Shown piece by piece: positions 22,514 to 31,618 of a DNA stretch of 64,000 nucleotides. Source of the stretch: Pseudomonas saponiphila (GTDB lineage: Bacteria; Pseudomonadota; Gammaproteobacteria; Pseudomonadales; Pseudomonadaceae); the NCBI RefSeq assembly GCF_900105185.1, contig NZ_FNTJ01000001.1:3864501-3928500 (forward strand), read 5' to 3'. Position numbers and translations under genes: made by a program. Positions within the stretch are counted from its first letter, which is position 1; every line of letters starts with the position of its first letter. The notes under the pieces are model-generated. The model was not told the DNA's origin. It was given only the letters and a program-made list of their open reading frames with translations, and made no database searches.

Positions 22514-23958
22514 CTGCTTCCCTTATAAAGTAGCTCACCGGAAAACTCGCCTATAGTTTCACCGACAGCTCCAGCCGCAAAAGAACCACTGCCGACAACT
22601 ACAAGTCCACATATAAAGGTCGCCATACCTCCTGTGGGCACGCCCAAAGCTACACATATAGTTCCGGCTGCAGCACCGGATAAAAAGGTAGCGGCTGCGG
22701 CGCCACCTGCCACGCTTCCGAGAAAGCCTCCACCTTCCGTCAATCTCACCCGCTCACAAGCCTCAACATCGCCAGCCGTACACACCTCCTGAACCTTCAT
22801 GTATGAAGCTCCTCCCCCAAGCCCAATCCCCAGCCATCCTCCGTACTTCACATACTTCGCAGCCATCGCCACACCCCGCATATTCGTCGCATACCCCGGT
22901 ATCTGCCTCGGCGCACCAGCCAGCTTCCAGTGGTGCACCAGACTGCGGCTGGAAATCCCCAGCGCCGTTTTCAACTTGGGGTGCTCGGGAAAACCGATCC
23001 CCTTGCGGGTAAAGGCAGTCAGCCGAGTATCCAACTGCGCCAACAACCTTTTGCGCTCGGCAAAAAACTCGATAGAACGCAAATGCCCATGCTGCTGAAA
23101 AGTACTTTGATGCAAGCTCTCGATATCCCGCAGCGAAGCTTTCACGTCCTCCAGGTTCTTGGCGAAGATCGCGGCACCAATGCCTAGCGCCGTCGATCCA
23201 TGGGAGGCAAAGGATTCCAGCAAATCCCGGTGGCGCGCCAGGAAACTGGCCTCTTCATCGCTCATCGGCTCCAGTGCCGCATTGACCTTTTCCGCAGCCT
23301 CCATCAGCCACGCCTCTTCACGGGTGCAAAGGACGTTGGCCGGATCACTGAGCACGATCAACTGCCCCGGCTTGGCGTAATTGCCGAGTTGCGGGTTGAG
23401 ACGGCGAAACTTCTCGAGCACCGCGCTCTCGGGCGCAGCGAAGAGTATGGACTCCAGCGCCGAGCGGGACATGGGCTGCTCGACGATATGAAATCCCGGT
23501 TCGACGCCCTCTTGCAGGACGGCCTTGGAAGCAGCCAACGGGCTGACCAGCGAATGGGCAGCCTGGGCTTTTGCCGTCAGCGCCGGATCAGCCAGCAACG
23601 TTGCCATGCGCGACTCATCCACCGAACCGTCGGCACGGATGGCGCCCAGCGTGGCGAAGTTGACGATGGCGGCGCCCTCGGCGGGTGCGAAAAGCGAGCC
23701 GCCAAAGGTATCGCCAGAGCCGCTGACAATGCTGCCGCCGTGGCTGGTGAGGCTGCCCACATGGGCCAGGGGCCGGCCATTGACCAGAACAGAAGGGAAT
23801 CCGGTGGTAATCACCGCGCCACAGCCGCAAACATCACCGACCCGAGCCGCGCCCATGCCGTTGATGATGACGTTGCTGGAAGCGGTAACGATGGGACTAG
23901 TGCCGTGCCCCGGCAGCGGGCAGACATGGCTGTCGCCCAGGCGTGAAGAAGCGATCAT
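22510..23958 (-). CDS. PAAR-domain effector with hydrophobic toxin tip, copy 2
   Basis: 482 residues, the twin of the protein at 18713-20158. PAAR domain 1-~90, LysM-like segment (FRRLNPQLGNYAKPGQLIVLS), charged helices, then a hydrophobic end. Identity to copy 1 is very high up to VRLTEGG (residue ~410). After that copy 2 has GFLGSVAGGAAAATFLSG and a SGELLYKGSR ending against SFIGTVLGGATAGTLLTP and GEIVYESSR. Restricting change to the tip, with a matching change of the neighbour, is the hallmark of polymorphic toxins. Start at 23958 with the same GCAGGATGCCAA site. Confidence 0.85.
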   Translation of the reverse strand: MIASSRLGDSHVCPLPGHGTSPIVTASSNVIINGMGAARVGDVCGCGAVITTGFPSVLVNGRPLAHVGSLTSHGGSIVSGSGDTFGGSLFAPAEGAAIVNFATLGAIRADGSVDESRMATLLADPALTAKAQAAHSLVSPLAASKAVLQEGVEPGFHIVEQPMSRSALESILFAAPESAVLEKFRRLNPQLGNYAKPGQLIVLSDPANVLCTREEAWLMEAAEKVNAALEPMSDEEASFLARHRDLLESFASHGSTALGIGAAIFAKNLEDVKASLRDIESLHQSTFQQHGHLRSIEFFAERKRLLAQLDTRLTAFTRKGIGFPEHPKLKTALGISSRSLVHHWKLAGAPRQIPGYATNMRGVAMAAKYVKYGGWLGIGLGGGASYMKVQEVCTAGDVEACERVRLTEGGGFLGSVAGGAAAATFLSGAAAGTICVALGVPTGGMATFICGLVVVGSGSFAAGAVGETIGEFSGELLYKGSR

Positions 23959-23980
23959 TTGGCATCCTGCGCTATGAGTG

Positions 23981-24001
23981 AAAAAACCTCCCGTCCGGGA
24001 G
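23981..24001 (-). terminator. Terminator-like hairpin in the leader of PAAR effector copy 2
   Basis: Leftward: CTCCC-GGAC-GGGAG-G then six T, at the same distance from the start codon as in copy 1. The single loop difference (GGAC against GGAT) leaves the stem unchanged. Confidence 0.6.
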
Positions 24002-24134
24002 ACAGGGGACGCTAACGCAGGAGTTCGGAGCAGGCCCTAAGGTGATTCTTAAAAGTCAGCGAGCGCAGCCGAGGCCAACGGCAGAGGCTGGACAGCGGGC
24101 ACAGAGCCGATCGCTGGAACGCGCCCCGTCCAAG

Positions 24135-24163
24135 CAAAAAGGCGACGCAATGCGTCGCCTTTT
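24135..24163. terminator. Bidirectional rho-independent terminator
   Basis: A5-GGCGACGC-AAT-GCGTCGCC-T5. The stem equals the one at 16858-16887. Lying between the effector island and the next gene (24189-24467, leftward), it can stop that gene's transcript and so insulate the effector promoter. Confidence 0.85.
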
Positions 24164-24188
24164 TCGTTTCTTCAGCACTCAACCAGGA

Positions 24189-24467
24189 TTACACAGGATC
24201 AGCCTGCCCCAAGGCTCTATCACCCAAGGTACACAGCAGATCGAAGCCATCACCGAGCAACAGGCCGATGGCAAAGCGGATCTGTGAGAGGTCCTGCGGA
24301 CCAGCAGCGCAGTCAAGGATTTCCAGCAGATTGCGGGCTGCGCCGATGCGTTGCTGAGCGCAGGTATACAGATCGGCCAACGAGGCGTTGGCGTCCAGGT
24401 AGAGGACGGGATGGTCAGTGTCGTTGCGGGTGAGCGGGATGGGATTGCAGGTATGTGTGCGGGTCAT
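24189..24467 (-). CDS. Small hypothetical protein, DUF3077/DUF6124-like
   Basis: 92 residues, mostly helical after a polar N-terminus: PVLYLDANASLADLYTCAQQ, then ARNLLEILDCAAG and IRFAIGLLLGDGFDLLCTLGDRAL. The layout resembles short Pseudomonas-only families such as DUF3077 or DUF6124, whose function is unknown. AGCTTCACC precedes the ATG, a poor ribosome site. Family assignment is tentative. Confidence 0.55.
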   Translation of the reverse strand: MTRTHTCNPIPLTRNDTDHPVLYLDANASLADLYTCAQQRIGAARNLLEILDCAAGPQDLSQIRFAIGLLLGDGFDLLCTLGDRALGQADPV

Positions 24468-24807
24468 TGGTGAAGCTCCATGAGAGACAAGTCTTTACCG
24501 CCGTCAAACAACCAAATGGAATCGGCTAAGAGACGAGGTTTATGCCCATAGTTTTTTGGCCCGCGATGACCAGTCACTAAATTGCGGTGACGCATCGAAC
24601 TGTAGACGAGGTATTCGCTCGATGAGCGTTTCCGGATAAGCGATCGTTCGATTTATCGTTGCAAAAGCATACGGTGATCGGCTTTTTGAATCGCTACTCT
24701 CGGCCGTTAACTACCTGTCATGCCGACCGTTAGTTGTTGACCGAGGCAAGCATTGACATAAAATCGCCGCCCCAAAAGATCAGCTTGCATAGCGAGAAGG
24801 AGCTTCG
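24468..24807. other. Intergenic gap without a recognisable gene
   Basis: 340 bp, fairly AT-rich, between divergent genes. No convincing reading frame, RNA or terminator is seen. It should contain both promoters. Confidence 0.5.
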
Positions 24808-25347
24808 ATGCAACGGGTGATGATTGTTGGTCAACCTGGATCAGGCAAAAGCACTTTGGCGCGTGAGCTTGGTCAGCGCACGGGCTTGCCGGTCGTTCAT
24901 ATCGACACTATCCACTGGCAGCCAGGGTGGATAGAACGAAGCCCGGAAGAGAAAACCCGGCTATGTCTCGATGTCGAGGCTCAAGATCGCTGGATATTCG
25001 AAGGTGGCCATTCAGCCACTTGGGACAACCGCGTGGCCCGTGCAGATCTTTTGATATGGATTGATCGTTCGGCGACGCTTCGATTCTTGCGCGTACTGCG
25101 CAGAACGCTGCTCCAACGCGGTCAGTCTCGGCCCGACTTGCCGGAGAACTGCCCGGAAATGCTGGCGAACCTGCCAGAGTTTTTCAGATTCATGTGGCGG
25201 ACGAAAAATTCAGCGCGAGAAAAGATGCAGCAACTTGTGGCAACAGCGCCATCCACTTGCCGCGTGGTTTGTCTGCGGTCCAATCGGGATATCGGCATGT
25301 TTCTCGCGAATATTGGAAGTTCGACTGTCCCAGTTCCGCAAGATTGA
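24808..25347 (+). CDS. P-loop nucleotide kinase-like protein
   Basis: 179 residues of the adenylate/shikimate-kinase-like group often annotated as DNA topology modulation protein. Walker A is GQPGSGKSTLAREL (residues 8-21). VVHIDTIHWQPGW and WIFEGGHSATWDNRVARADLLIWID are typical of that family, as is the arginine-rich LRFLRVLRRTL lid. A good AAGGAG precedes the ATG. The real substrate of the family is not established. Confidence 0.75.
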   Translation: MQRVMIVGQPGSGKSTLARELGQRTGLPVVHIDTIHWQPGWIERSPEEKTRLCLDVEAQDRWIFEGGHSATWDNRVARADLLIWIDRSATLRFLRVLRRTLLQRGQSRPDLPENCPEMLANLPEFFRFMWRTKNSAREKMQQLVATAPSTCRVVCLRSNRDIGMFLANIGSSTVPVPQD

Positions 25348-25485
25348 TCGACGGTTGATTGATTCACTGTGGAAAATGCTGGTTACGAACGGATACTTCT
25401 GGCCTATTGCTGCCCGTTCTCAATGACCATTAACAGTCAAAAGCAAACACCGCCAAACCAATAAAATCAGCCCCTCCTCACTCAC

Positions 25486-25510
25486 AAAAAGCGGCTATCA
25501 AAAGCCGCTT
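25486..25510 (-). terminator. Terminator of the puu operon
   Basis: Leftward: AAGCGGCT-TTTGAT-AGCCGCTT with an 8-bp stem continuing into T5, 30 bp after the puuR stop. Confidence 0.85.
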
Positions 25511-25539
25511 CAGATCAGTCAGGCGCCCCGCCTCCCCAC

Positions 25540-26088
25540 TCAAAAGTTCGCCGGGGTGTTGGCACTGATAATCTCCGCCTCATCCTGCCCAATATTGCGA
25601 AAGCTATGAGGCAAGGTGGTCGGAAAGTAATACCCATCCCCCGGATTCAACACACTCACCTGCCCATCCACCGTCAGCTCCACGGTGCCACGCACAACCA
25701 GCCCGCACTCCTCGCCTTCGCTGTGCACGATGGCTTCTTCGCCGGAGCTGGCGCCGGGGGCGTACTGCTCGCGCAGAAAGCGCATCTGCCGGTTGGCCAC
25801 CGGGGCGCCGATCATCAGCAGGCGCAGGCCGTCACGGCCCAGGTCCGGCTGTTCGTTGGCGCGGAACACGTATTGGTGCTCGCGGGGCGGTTGGTCGAAA
25901 GTGAAGAAGTCGGCCAGGGACATGGGGATGCCTTCCAGCAGCTTTTTCAGGGAGCTGACGGAGGGGCTGACGCGGTTCTGTTCGATCAGGGAAATAGTGG
26001 CATTGGTCACGCCACTGCGACGGGCCAGCTCGCGCTGGGAGAGTTTGTAGCTTTCGCGAACGAGTTTGAGTCGGGTGCCCGTGTCCAT
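25540..26088 (-). CDS. puuR: PuuR-like XRE/cupin transcriptional regulator
   Basis: 182 residues: N-terminal XRE helix-turn-helix (LSQRELARRSGVTNATISLIEQNRVSPS, ~17-44) and C-terminal cupin (EGEECGLVVRGTVELTVDGQ, NPGDGYYFPTTLPHSFRN). PuuR represses the putrescine gamma-glutamylation genes and is released by putrescine. It is last in the leftward puuA-puuC-puuB-puuR group, so it would control its own operon and perhaps the divergent pot genes. Confidence 0.88.
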   Translation of the reverse strand: MDTGTRLKLVRESYKLSQRELARRSGVTNATISLIEQNRVSPSVSSLKKLLEGIPMSLADFFTFDQPPREHQYVFRANEQPDLGRDGLRLLMIGAPVANRQMRFLREQYAPGASSGEEAIVHSEGEECGLVVRGTVELTVDGQVSVLNPGDGYYFPTTLPHSFRNIGQDEAEIISANTPANF

Positions 26089-26300
26089 AACAGCCTTATG
26101 TGAGAAGTACTTAAGGGTATTTTTTGCGGCGGTTGGGTCGCGGAGGTCGCGATTTGGCTGCCCTGGAGCCTGAAAAGGCGGCTATTTAAACATGTTTGAC
26201 AGGCCAGCTGTAAAGACCGGCGATGGGCGTGAAGGCCGGGTGACGGAGTGCCGGTTTTCCGGGGCTTTGCGGGGGTTTTTCTGCGGTGGGTCAAGGGCTG

Positions 26301-26353
26301 GAGCTTCGCGAGCAAGCTCGCTCCTACAGGGGTGGGGGGGCTGTAGGAGCGAG
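26301..26353. repeat. REP element pair
   Basis: TTCGCGAGCAAGCTCGCTCCTACAG and the inverted partial CTGTAGGAGCGAG face each other across a GGTGGGGGGG spacer between puuR and puuB. This is the GAGCAAGCTC variant of the Pseudomonas REP. Confidence 0.8.
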
Positions 26354-26359
26354 GTTGGA

Positions 26360-27640
26360 TTAGATGCCGAAACGGTCGCGCAGGGCGTAGTACGCGGCGC
26401 CCATGGCGGTCAGTGGGGCCTGGAAGGTGCGCCCGCCGATCATCGGCATGTGCGGCAGGGAGGCGAAGGCGTTGAAGCGCTCGGCGTCGCCGCGGATCAT
26501 TTCGGCGATCAGCTTGCCGGCCAGGTGCGAGCAGGTGACGCCGTGGCCGCTGTAGCCCTGCATGTAGTAGGCGTTCTTTTCGATCCGGCCGAATTGCGGC
26601 ATGCGCGACATGGTCAGGAGGAAGTTGCCGGTCCAGCGGTAGTCGATCTTCACGTCCTTGAGCTGGGGGAAGGTCTTGAGGATCTTCGGCCGGATCAGTT
26701 GTTCGATGTCGTCCGGTTCGCGGGCGCCGTAGACCACGCCACCGCCGTACAGCAGGCGGTTGTCGCCGGTCAGGCGGAAGTAGTCCAGGAGGTAGTTGCA
26801 GTCTTCCACGCAGTAGTTGTTGGCGATCAGGCTGCGGGCCAGTTGCTCCGGCAGTTGCTCGGTGACCACGATCTGCGAGCCGCAGGGCATGCTCTTGCGG
26901 GTCACGCGCGGGTCAAGATCCTGCTGCAGGTAGGCGTTGCCGGCAATCAGCAGGTACTTGGCGCGCACCACGCCCTTGGCGGTACGCACCACGTTGGGTT
27001 CGCCGTAGGTGATTTCCACCGCCGCCGACTGTTCGAAGATCTTGCCGCCCAGGCCGATGATGGCGCTGGCCTCGCCCAGGGCCAGGTTCAGCGGGTGGAT
27101 GTGGCCGCCCTGCATGTCCAGCAGGCCGCCGATGTAGTTCCGGGTGCCGACTTCGCGGTCGATCTGCGCCTTGTCGAGCAGCTTCAGGTTGTGGTTGCCC
27201 AGGCGTTCCCAGTTGCGTTTCTGTTCCGCCAGGCCCTTGAGCTGCTTGTTGTTCAGGGCGGCGAAGATGCCACCGGGGCGATAGTCGCACTGGATGTCGT
27301 AGTGCTGGATGCGCTGGCGAATGATGTCGGCGCCTTCGAAGATCATGCTGCCGAGCACTTCGGCGCTTTTTTCGCCGTAGCGTTCTTCGATCACGTCCAC
27401 GTCGCGGCTGTAGGAGTTGACCAGTTGCCCGCCGTTGCGCCCGCTGGCGCCGAAGCCGACCTTGGCCGCTTCGAGCACGGTGACGCTGTAACCCGCTTCG
27501 GCCAGGAACAAGGCCGAGGACAGGCCGGTGTAGCCGGCGCCGATCACGCAGACGTCGCACTCCACCAACTCTTCGAGTTGCGGGTAGTCGGTGGTCTGGT
27601 TGCGGGTCGCCGCGTAGTAGCTGTTCACGTAGGTTTGCAT
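26360..27640 (-). CDS. puuB: Gamma-glutamylputrescine oxidase (FAD)
   Basis: 426-residue DAO-family flavoenzyme. The dinucleotide fold is CVIGAGYTGLSSALFLAEAG (residues ~30-49) with the acidic VTVLEA after it; GASGRNGGQLVNSYSRDVD is the flavin-contact segment and FGRIEKNAYYMQGYSGHGVT the C-terminal cap. It oxidises gamma-glutamylputrescine to the aldehyde, the second step of the Puu route. GGGGAA precedes the ATG. It lies between puuC and puuR. Confidence 0.9.
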   Translation of the reverse strand: MQTYVNSYYAATRNQTTDYPQLEELVECDVCVIGAGYTGLSSALFLAEAGYSVTVLEAAKVGFGASGRNGGQLVNSYSRDVDVIEERYGEKSAEVLGSMIFEGADIIRQRIQHYDIQCDYRPGGIFAALNNKQLKGLAEQKRNWERLGNHNLKLLDKAQIDREVGTRNYIGGLLDMQGGHIHPLNLALGEASAIIGLGGKIFEQSAAVEITYGEPNVVRTAKGVVRAKYLLIAGNAYLQQDLDPRVTRKSMPCGSQIVVTEQLPEQLARSLIANNYCVEDCNYLLDYFRLTGDNRLLYGGGVVYGAREPDDIEQLIRPKILKTFPQLKDVKIDYRWTGNFLLTMSRMPQFGRIEKNAYYMQGYSGHGVTCSHLAGKLIAEMIRGDAERFNAFASLPHMPMIGGRTFQAPLTAMGAAYYALRDRFGI

Positions 27641-27695
27641 GAGAAATTCCCCAGCGGGTACGGGCCCAGGCCCGCCGCCGCTGTTGTTATAAGAG

Positions 27696-29186
27696 TTAGA
27701 GCTTGATCCAGGTCGCTTTGAGCTCGGTGTATTTGTCGAAGGCGTGCAACGACTTGTCGCGACCGTTGCCGGACTGTTTGAAGCCGCCGAACGGCGCAGT
27801 CATGTCGCCGCCGTCGTACTGGTTGACCCACACGCTGCCGGCCCGCAGGCCACGGGCGAAGCGGTGGGCACGGCTGAGGTCGGCGGTCCAGACCCCGGCC
27901 GCCAGGCCGAAGATGCTGTCGTTGGCGATCTGCAGCGCCTCTTCTTCAGTGTCGAAGCTGATGACCGACAGCACCGGGCCGAAGATCTCTTCCCGGGCGA
28001 TGGTCATCGCATTGGTCACGCCGTCGAAGATCGTCGGCTCGACATATAAGCCGCCGCTGCTTTCCAGGGTGCGGACACCACCGGCCAACAGTTGCCCGCC
28101 CTGCTCCTTGCCGATCTGGATATAGCGCAGCACGTTGTCCAGTTGGCGCTGATCCACCACCGCGCCGACCCGGGTCTCGGGATCGAGGGCGTGGCCCGGT
28201 TTCCAGCCCTTGAGGGCCTCCACCAGCAACGGGATGAACTGCTCGCGGATCGAACGCTGCACCAGCAGGCGCGAGCCAGCGGTGCAGACTTCGCCCTGGT
28301 TGAAAGCGATGGCCGCGGCCGCCGCTTCGGCTGCAGCGCGCAGGTCCGGGGCGTCGGCGAACACCACGTTGGGGCTCTTGCCACCGGCTTCCAGCCACAC
28401 CCGCTTCATGTTGCTTTCACCGGAATACACCAGCAGTTGCTTGCCCACGGCGGTGGAGCCGGTGAAAGCCAGTACGTCCACGTCCATGTGCAGGGCCAGG
28501 GCCTTGCCGACGGTGTGGCCGTAACCCGGCAGGACGTTGAACACGCCCTTGGGGATGCCGGCGTCCAGGGCCAGCTGGGCGATGCGGATCGCAGTCAGCG
28601 GCGATTTTTCCGACGGCTTGAGAATGAACGAGTTGCCCATCGCCAGGGCCGGGGCGAACTTCCAGCTGGCCATGATCAGCGGGAAGTTCCACGGCACGAT
28701 GGCCGCCACCACGCCCGCCGGTTCCCGGGTCACCAGGCCCAGCTGGTCGTGGGGGGTGGCCGCCACTTCGTCGTAGAGCTTGTCGATGGCTTCGGCGTTC
28801 CAGCGGATGGCGTTGGCCGTGGCTGGAATATCAATGGTCATGGAATCGCCAATCGGCTTGCCCATGTCCAGGGTTTCCAGGAGCGCCAGTTCTTCCTGGT
28901 GCGCCAGGATCAGCTCGGCAAAACGAATCAGGATGCGCTTGCGCTCGGCCGGGGCCTTGCCCGACCAGACGCCACTGTTGAACGCCTGGCGCGCCACGGC
29001 CACGGCACGATCGGCATCGGCCTGATCGGTGCTGGCGACGTTGGCCAAAAAGCGCCCGTCCACCGGGCTCAGACACTCAAAGGTGGCGCCGCTGGCGGCG
29101 GCGCAGTACTGGCCGTCGATAAAGGCACGGCCTTCGAGGCTGAGGGACTGGAAGTGCTGCTCCCAGTCGCTGCGGGATTTAGTCAT
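27696..29186 (-). CDS. puuC: Gamma-glutamyl-gamma-aminobutyraldehyde dehydrogenase
   Basis: 496-residue NAD(P)-dependent aldehyde dehydrogenase. The catalytic glutamate is in LEAGGKSPNVV and the nucleophilic cysteine in FNQGEVCTAGSRLL; GSTAVGKQL is the cofactor loop. In this setting it oxidises gamma-glutamyl-gamma-aminobutyraldehyde. Related pseudomonad KauB enzymes accept several amino-aldehydes, so its range may be broad. It follows puuA by 33 bp. Confidence 0.9.
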   Translation of the reverse strand: MTKSRSDWEQHFQSLSLEGRAFIDGQYCAAASGATFECLSPVDGRFLANVASTDQADADRAVAVARQAFNSGVWSGKAPAERKRILIRFAELILAHQEELALLETLDMGKPIGDSMTIDIPATANAIRWNAEAIDKLYDEVAATPHDQLGLVTREPAGVVAAIVPWNFPLIMASWKFAPALAMGNSFILKPSEKSPLTAIRIAQLALDAGIPKGVFNVLPGYGHTVGKALALHMDVDVLAFTGSTAVGKQLLVYSGESNMKRVWLEAGGKSPNVVFADAPDLRAAAEAAAAAIAFNQGEVCTAGSRLLVQRSIREQFIPLLVEALKGWKPGHALDPETRVGAVVDQRQLDNVLRYIQIGKEQGGQLLAGGVRTLESSGGLYVEPTIFDGVTNAMTIAREEIFGPVLSVISFDTEEEALQIANDSIFGLAAGVWTADLSRAHRFARGLRAGSVWVNQYDGGDMTAPFGGFKQSGNGRDKSLHAFDKYTELKATWIKL

Positions 29187-29219
29187 GGCAAATACTCAAC
29201 GCAGGAGGCGCCACGGTCA

Positions 29220-30596
29220 TCAGACCGTGTGCAGGTACCAGTTGTATTCCAGGTCGGAGATGGAGTTTTCGAACTCCGCCAGCTCGCTTTCCTTACAAGC
29301 CACGAACACGTCGATGTACATCGGGTCGATGTACTTGGCCATCACTTCGCTGTCGTCCAGTACCCGCAGGGCATCACGCAGGTTGGTCGGCAGGCTCGGT
29401 TCGCTCTGTTCATAGGCGTTGCCTTCCATCGCCGGGCCGGGCTCGATCTTGTTGGTCAGGCCGTGATGGATGCCCGCCAGCACCGAAGCCATCAGCAGGT
29501 AGGGGTTGGCGTCGGCACCGGCCACCCGGTGTTCGATGCGCACCGAGTCCGCCGAACCGGTGGGCACGCGCACGGCCACGGTGCGGTTGTCGATGCCCCA
29601 GGTCGGCGAGTTCGGTACGTAGAACTGCGCGCCGAAGCGGCGGTAGGAGTTGACGTTGGGGCACAGGAAGGCCATCTGCTCGGACAGGGTGTCGAGTACG
29701 CCGCCGATGGCGTGACGCAGGGCTTCGTTGGTTTCCGGGTCATCGCTGGCGAAGATGTTGTTGCCCTTTTTGTCGAGGACCGAGATGTGCACGTGCAGGC
29801 CGTTGCCCGCCTGGCCCGGGTAGGGCTTGGCCATGAAGGTGGTGTCCATTTCATGGTCGTAGGCGATGTTCTTCACCAGGCGCTTGAGCAGCACCGCGTA
29901 GTCGCAGGCTTTGATCGGATCGCTGACGTGGTGCAGGTTGACCTCGAACTGCGCCGGAGCGCTTTCCTTGACGATGGCGTCGGCAGGAATGCCCTGCTCT
30001 TTCGCGCCTTCGAGAATGTCTTGCAGGCAGTCGACGTATTCGTCCAGGTCGTCGATCAGGTAGACCTGGGTCGACTGCGGACGCTTGCCGGAGATCGGCG
30101 AACGCGGCGACTGCGGACGGCCGTTCACGTTGTCCTGGTCGATCAGGTAGAACTCCAGCTCGAACGCCGCGCAGATGGTCAGGCCCAGCTCGTCGAACTT
30201 GCTCACCACCTGGCGCAGCACTTCGCGGGGGTCGGCGAAGAACGGCTGGCCCTCGATCTCGTGCATGGTCATCAGCAGTTGCGCGGTGGGGCGCTTCTGC
30301 CAGGGCTCGACGCTCAGGGTGCCGGGGATCGGGTAGCAGATGCGGTCGGCGTCGCCGATGTCCAGGCCCAGGCCGGTGCTTTCCACCGTGGAACCGTTGA
30401 TATCCAGGGCAAACAGCGAGGCCGGCAGGTTGATGCCCTTCTCGTAGACCTTGTGCAGCGCGGTGCGCTCGATGCGCTTGCCGCGCACCACACCGTTCAT
30501 GTCTGCAATCAGCAGATCGACGTAGAGAACCTCGGGGTGTTTTTTCAGGAAGGCATTGGCTTCATTGAGTTGAATGGCACGCGGGGGGACCGACAT
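29220..30596 (-). CDS. puuA: Gamma-glutamylputrescine synthetase (glutamine-synthetase fold)
   Basis: 458 residues of the glutamine synthetase superfamily, the PuuA/SpuB branch that joins glutamate to putrescine with ATP. Signatures: FELEFYLIDQDN (metal ligands), NGLHVHISVLDKKGNN, and AVRVPTGSADSVRIEHRVAGADANPYL (ATP and glutamate arginines). It is first in the leftward operon, with the synthesis step leading the pathway. The start region overlaps no other gene; the ribosome site is weak (AGGTG). Confidence 0.92.
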   Translation of the reverse strand: MSVPPRAIQLNEANAFLKKHPEVLYVDLLIADMNGVVRGKRIERTALHKVYEKGINLPASLFALDINGSTVESTGLGLDIGDADRICYPIPGTLSVEPWQKRPTAQLLMTMHEIEGQPFFADPREVLRQVVSKFDELGLTICAAFELEFYLIDQDNVNGRPQSPRSPISGKRPQSTQVYLIDDLDEYVDCLQDILEGAKEQGIPADAIVKESAPAQFEVNLHHVSDPIKACDYAVLLKRLVKNIAYDHEMDTTFMAKPYPGQAGNGLHVHISVLDKKGNNIFASDDPETNEALRHAIGGVLDTLSEQMAFLCPNVNSYRRFGAQFYVPNSPTWGIDNRTVAVRVPTGSADSVRIEHRVAGADANPYLLMASVLAGIHHGLTNKIEPGPAMEGNAYEQSEPSLPTNLRDALRVLDDSEVMAKYIDPMYIDVFVACKESELAEFENSISDLEYNWYLHTV

Positions 30597-30862
30597 GATG
30601 CACCTATTGTGTTAATTATTATGTTCACTGCTGTGACACGCCAGCAGTCAACCCGAAAGAAAAACCGGAGTCAATAGCCAACAGCAGCGGCTTTTCGTCA
30701 ATTATTTTGCCCCATAAAAGATCAATCCCTGGCGCAATCCGCGCCGCCTGCGGCTTTCAGACGAGTAACGTTTAGAATTTTTTACATGGAAGTTGTTAAT
30801 TAAAATCAACGAGGATAAGCTCTGGAAAAACTCGTTCCAGCGTGAATTTCGAGGTGATAAAA
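30597..30862. promoter_or_regulatory. Divergent control region between puuA and puuD
   Basis: 266 AT-rich base pairs between the two arms of the polyamine locus. GTTAATTATTATGTT near 30613 and GTTGTTAATTAAAATCAAC at 30792-30810 share the GTTAATTA core; the second has inverted GTTG/CAAC arms. These are the best candidate PuuR sites, but this is not proven. Confidence 0.45.
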
Positions 30863-31618
30863 ATGGCATTCAAGCCATTGATCGGCGTTACTGCGTGCGT
30901 CAAAGAGATCGGCCTGCACCCCTACCACGTCAGCGGCGACAAGTACTTGCGTGCTGTCAGCGTCGCGGCCGAGGGCCTGCCCCTGATCATTCCTTCCCTG
31001 GCGGATCTGATCGATATCGACGATCTGCTGCACAACATGGACGGGCTGCTGTTTACCGGCTCGCCCTCCAATGTCGAACCCTTCCATTACCAGGGCACGC
31101 CCAGCGAACCGGGCACCGCCCACGACCCGCAACGCGATGCCACCACCCTGCCCCTGCTGCGCGCGGCGATTGCCGCCGGCGTGCCGGTGCTCGGCATCTG
31201 CCGCGGCTTCCAGGAAATGAACGTGGCCTTCGGCGGCAGCCTGCACCAGAAGGTGCATGAACTGCCGGGCTACATGGACCACCGCGAAGCCGACGACCCG
31301 CGCATCGAAGTGCAATACGCCCCGGCGCACCCGGTGACGATCCAGCCCGGCGGCGTGTTCCAGGCCATGGGCCTGGCCGGCGAGATCCAGGTCAACTCGA
31401 TCCACAGCCAGGGCGTCGACCGCCTGGCCCCCGGCCTGCGGGTCGAGGCCCTGGCCCCGGATGGCCTGGTCGAGGCGCTGTCGGTGGAACACAGCAAGGC
31501 CTTTGCCTTCGGCGTGCAGTGGCACCCGGAATGGCAGGTGCTGTCGAACCCGGCCTACCTGCGGATCTTCCAGGCCTTTGGCGACGCCTGCCGGCAACGG
31601 GCCGCGCAACGCCGCTAA
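30863..31618 (+). CDS. puuD: Gamma-glutamyl-gamma-aminobutyrate hydrolase
   Basis: 251-residue class I glutamine-amidotransferase-like peptidase (PuuD/SpuA). The nucleophile elbow is VLGICRGFQEMN and the rest of the triad is in FGVQWHPEWQ. It releases GABA and glutamate, the last step of the Puu route. The ATG at 30863 has GAGGTG in front. It heads the rightward arm with the transporter genes 250 bp on. Confidence 0.92.
   Translation: MAFKPLIGVTACVKEIGLHPYHVSGDKYLRAVSVAAEGLPLIIPSLADLIDIDDLLHNMDGLLFTGSPSNVEPFHYQGTPSEPGTAHDPQRDATTLPLLRAAIAAGVPVLGICRGFQEMNVAFGGSLHQKVHELPGYMDHREADDPRIEVQYAPAHPVTIQPGGVFQAMGLAGEIQVNSIHSQGVDRLAPGLRVEALAPDGLVEALSVEHSKAFAFGVQWHPEWQVLSNPAYLRIFQAFGDACRQRAAQRR

Noticed and set aside
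18713..23958. The two PAAR genes as an assembly duplication
   Set aside because: They differ at many scattered bases, in the whole tip, and in their neighbours, so they are real paralogues.
28092..30677. An 861-codon open frame opposite puuC and puuA
   Set aside because: Antisense to two clearly conserved enzymes, with no start signal or domain; a composition shadow.
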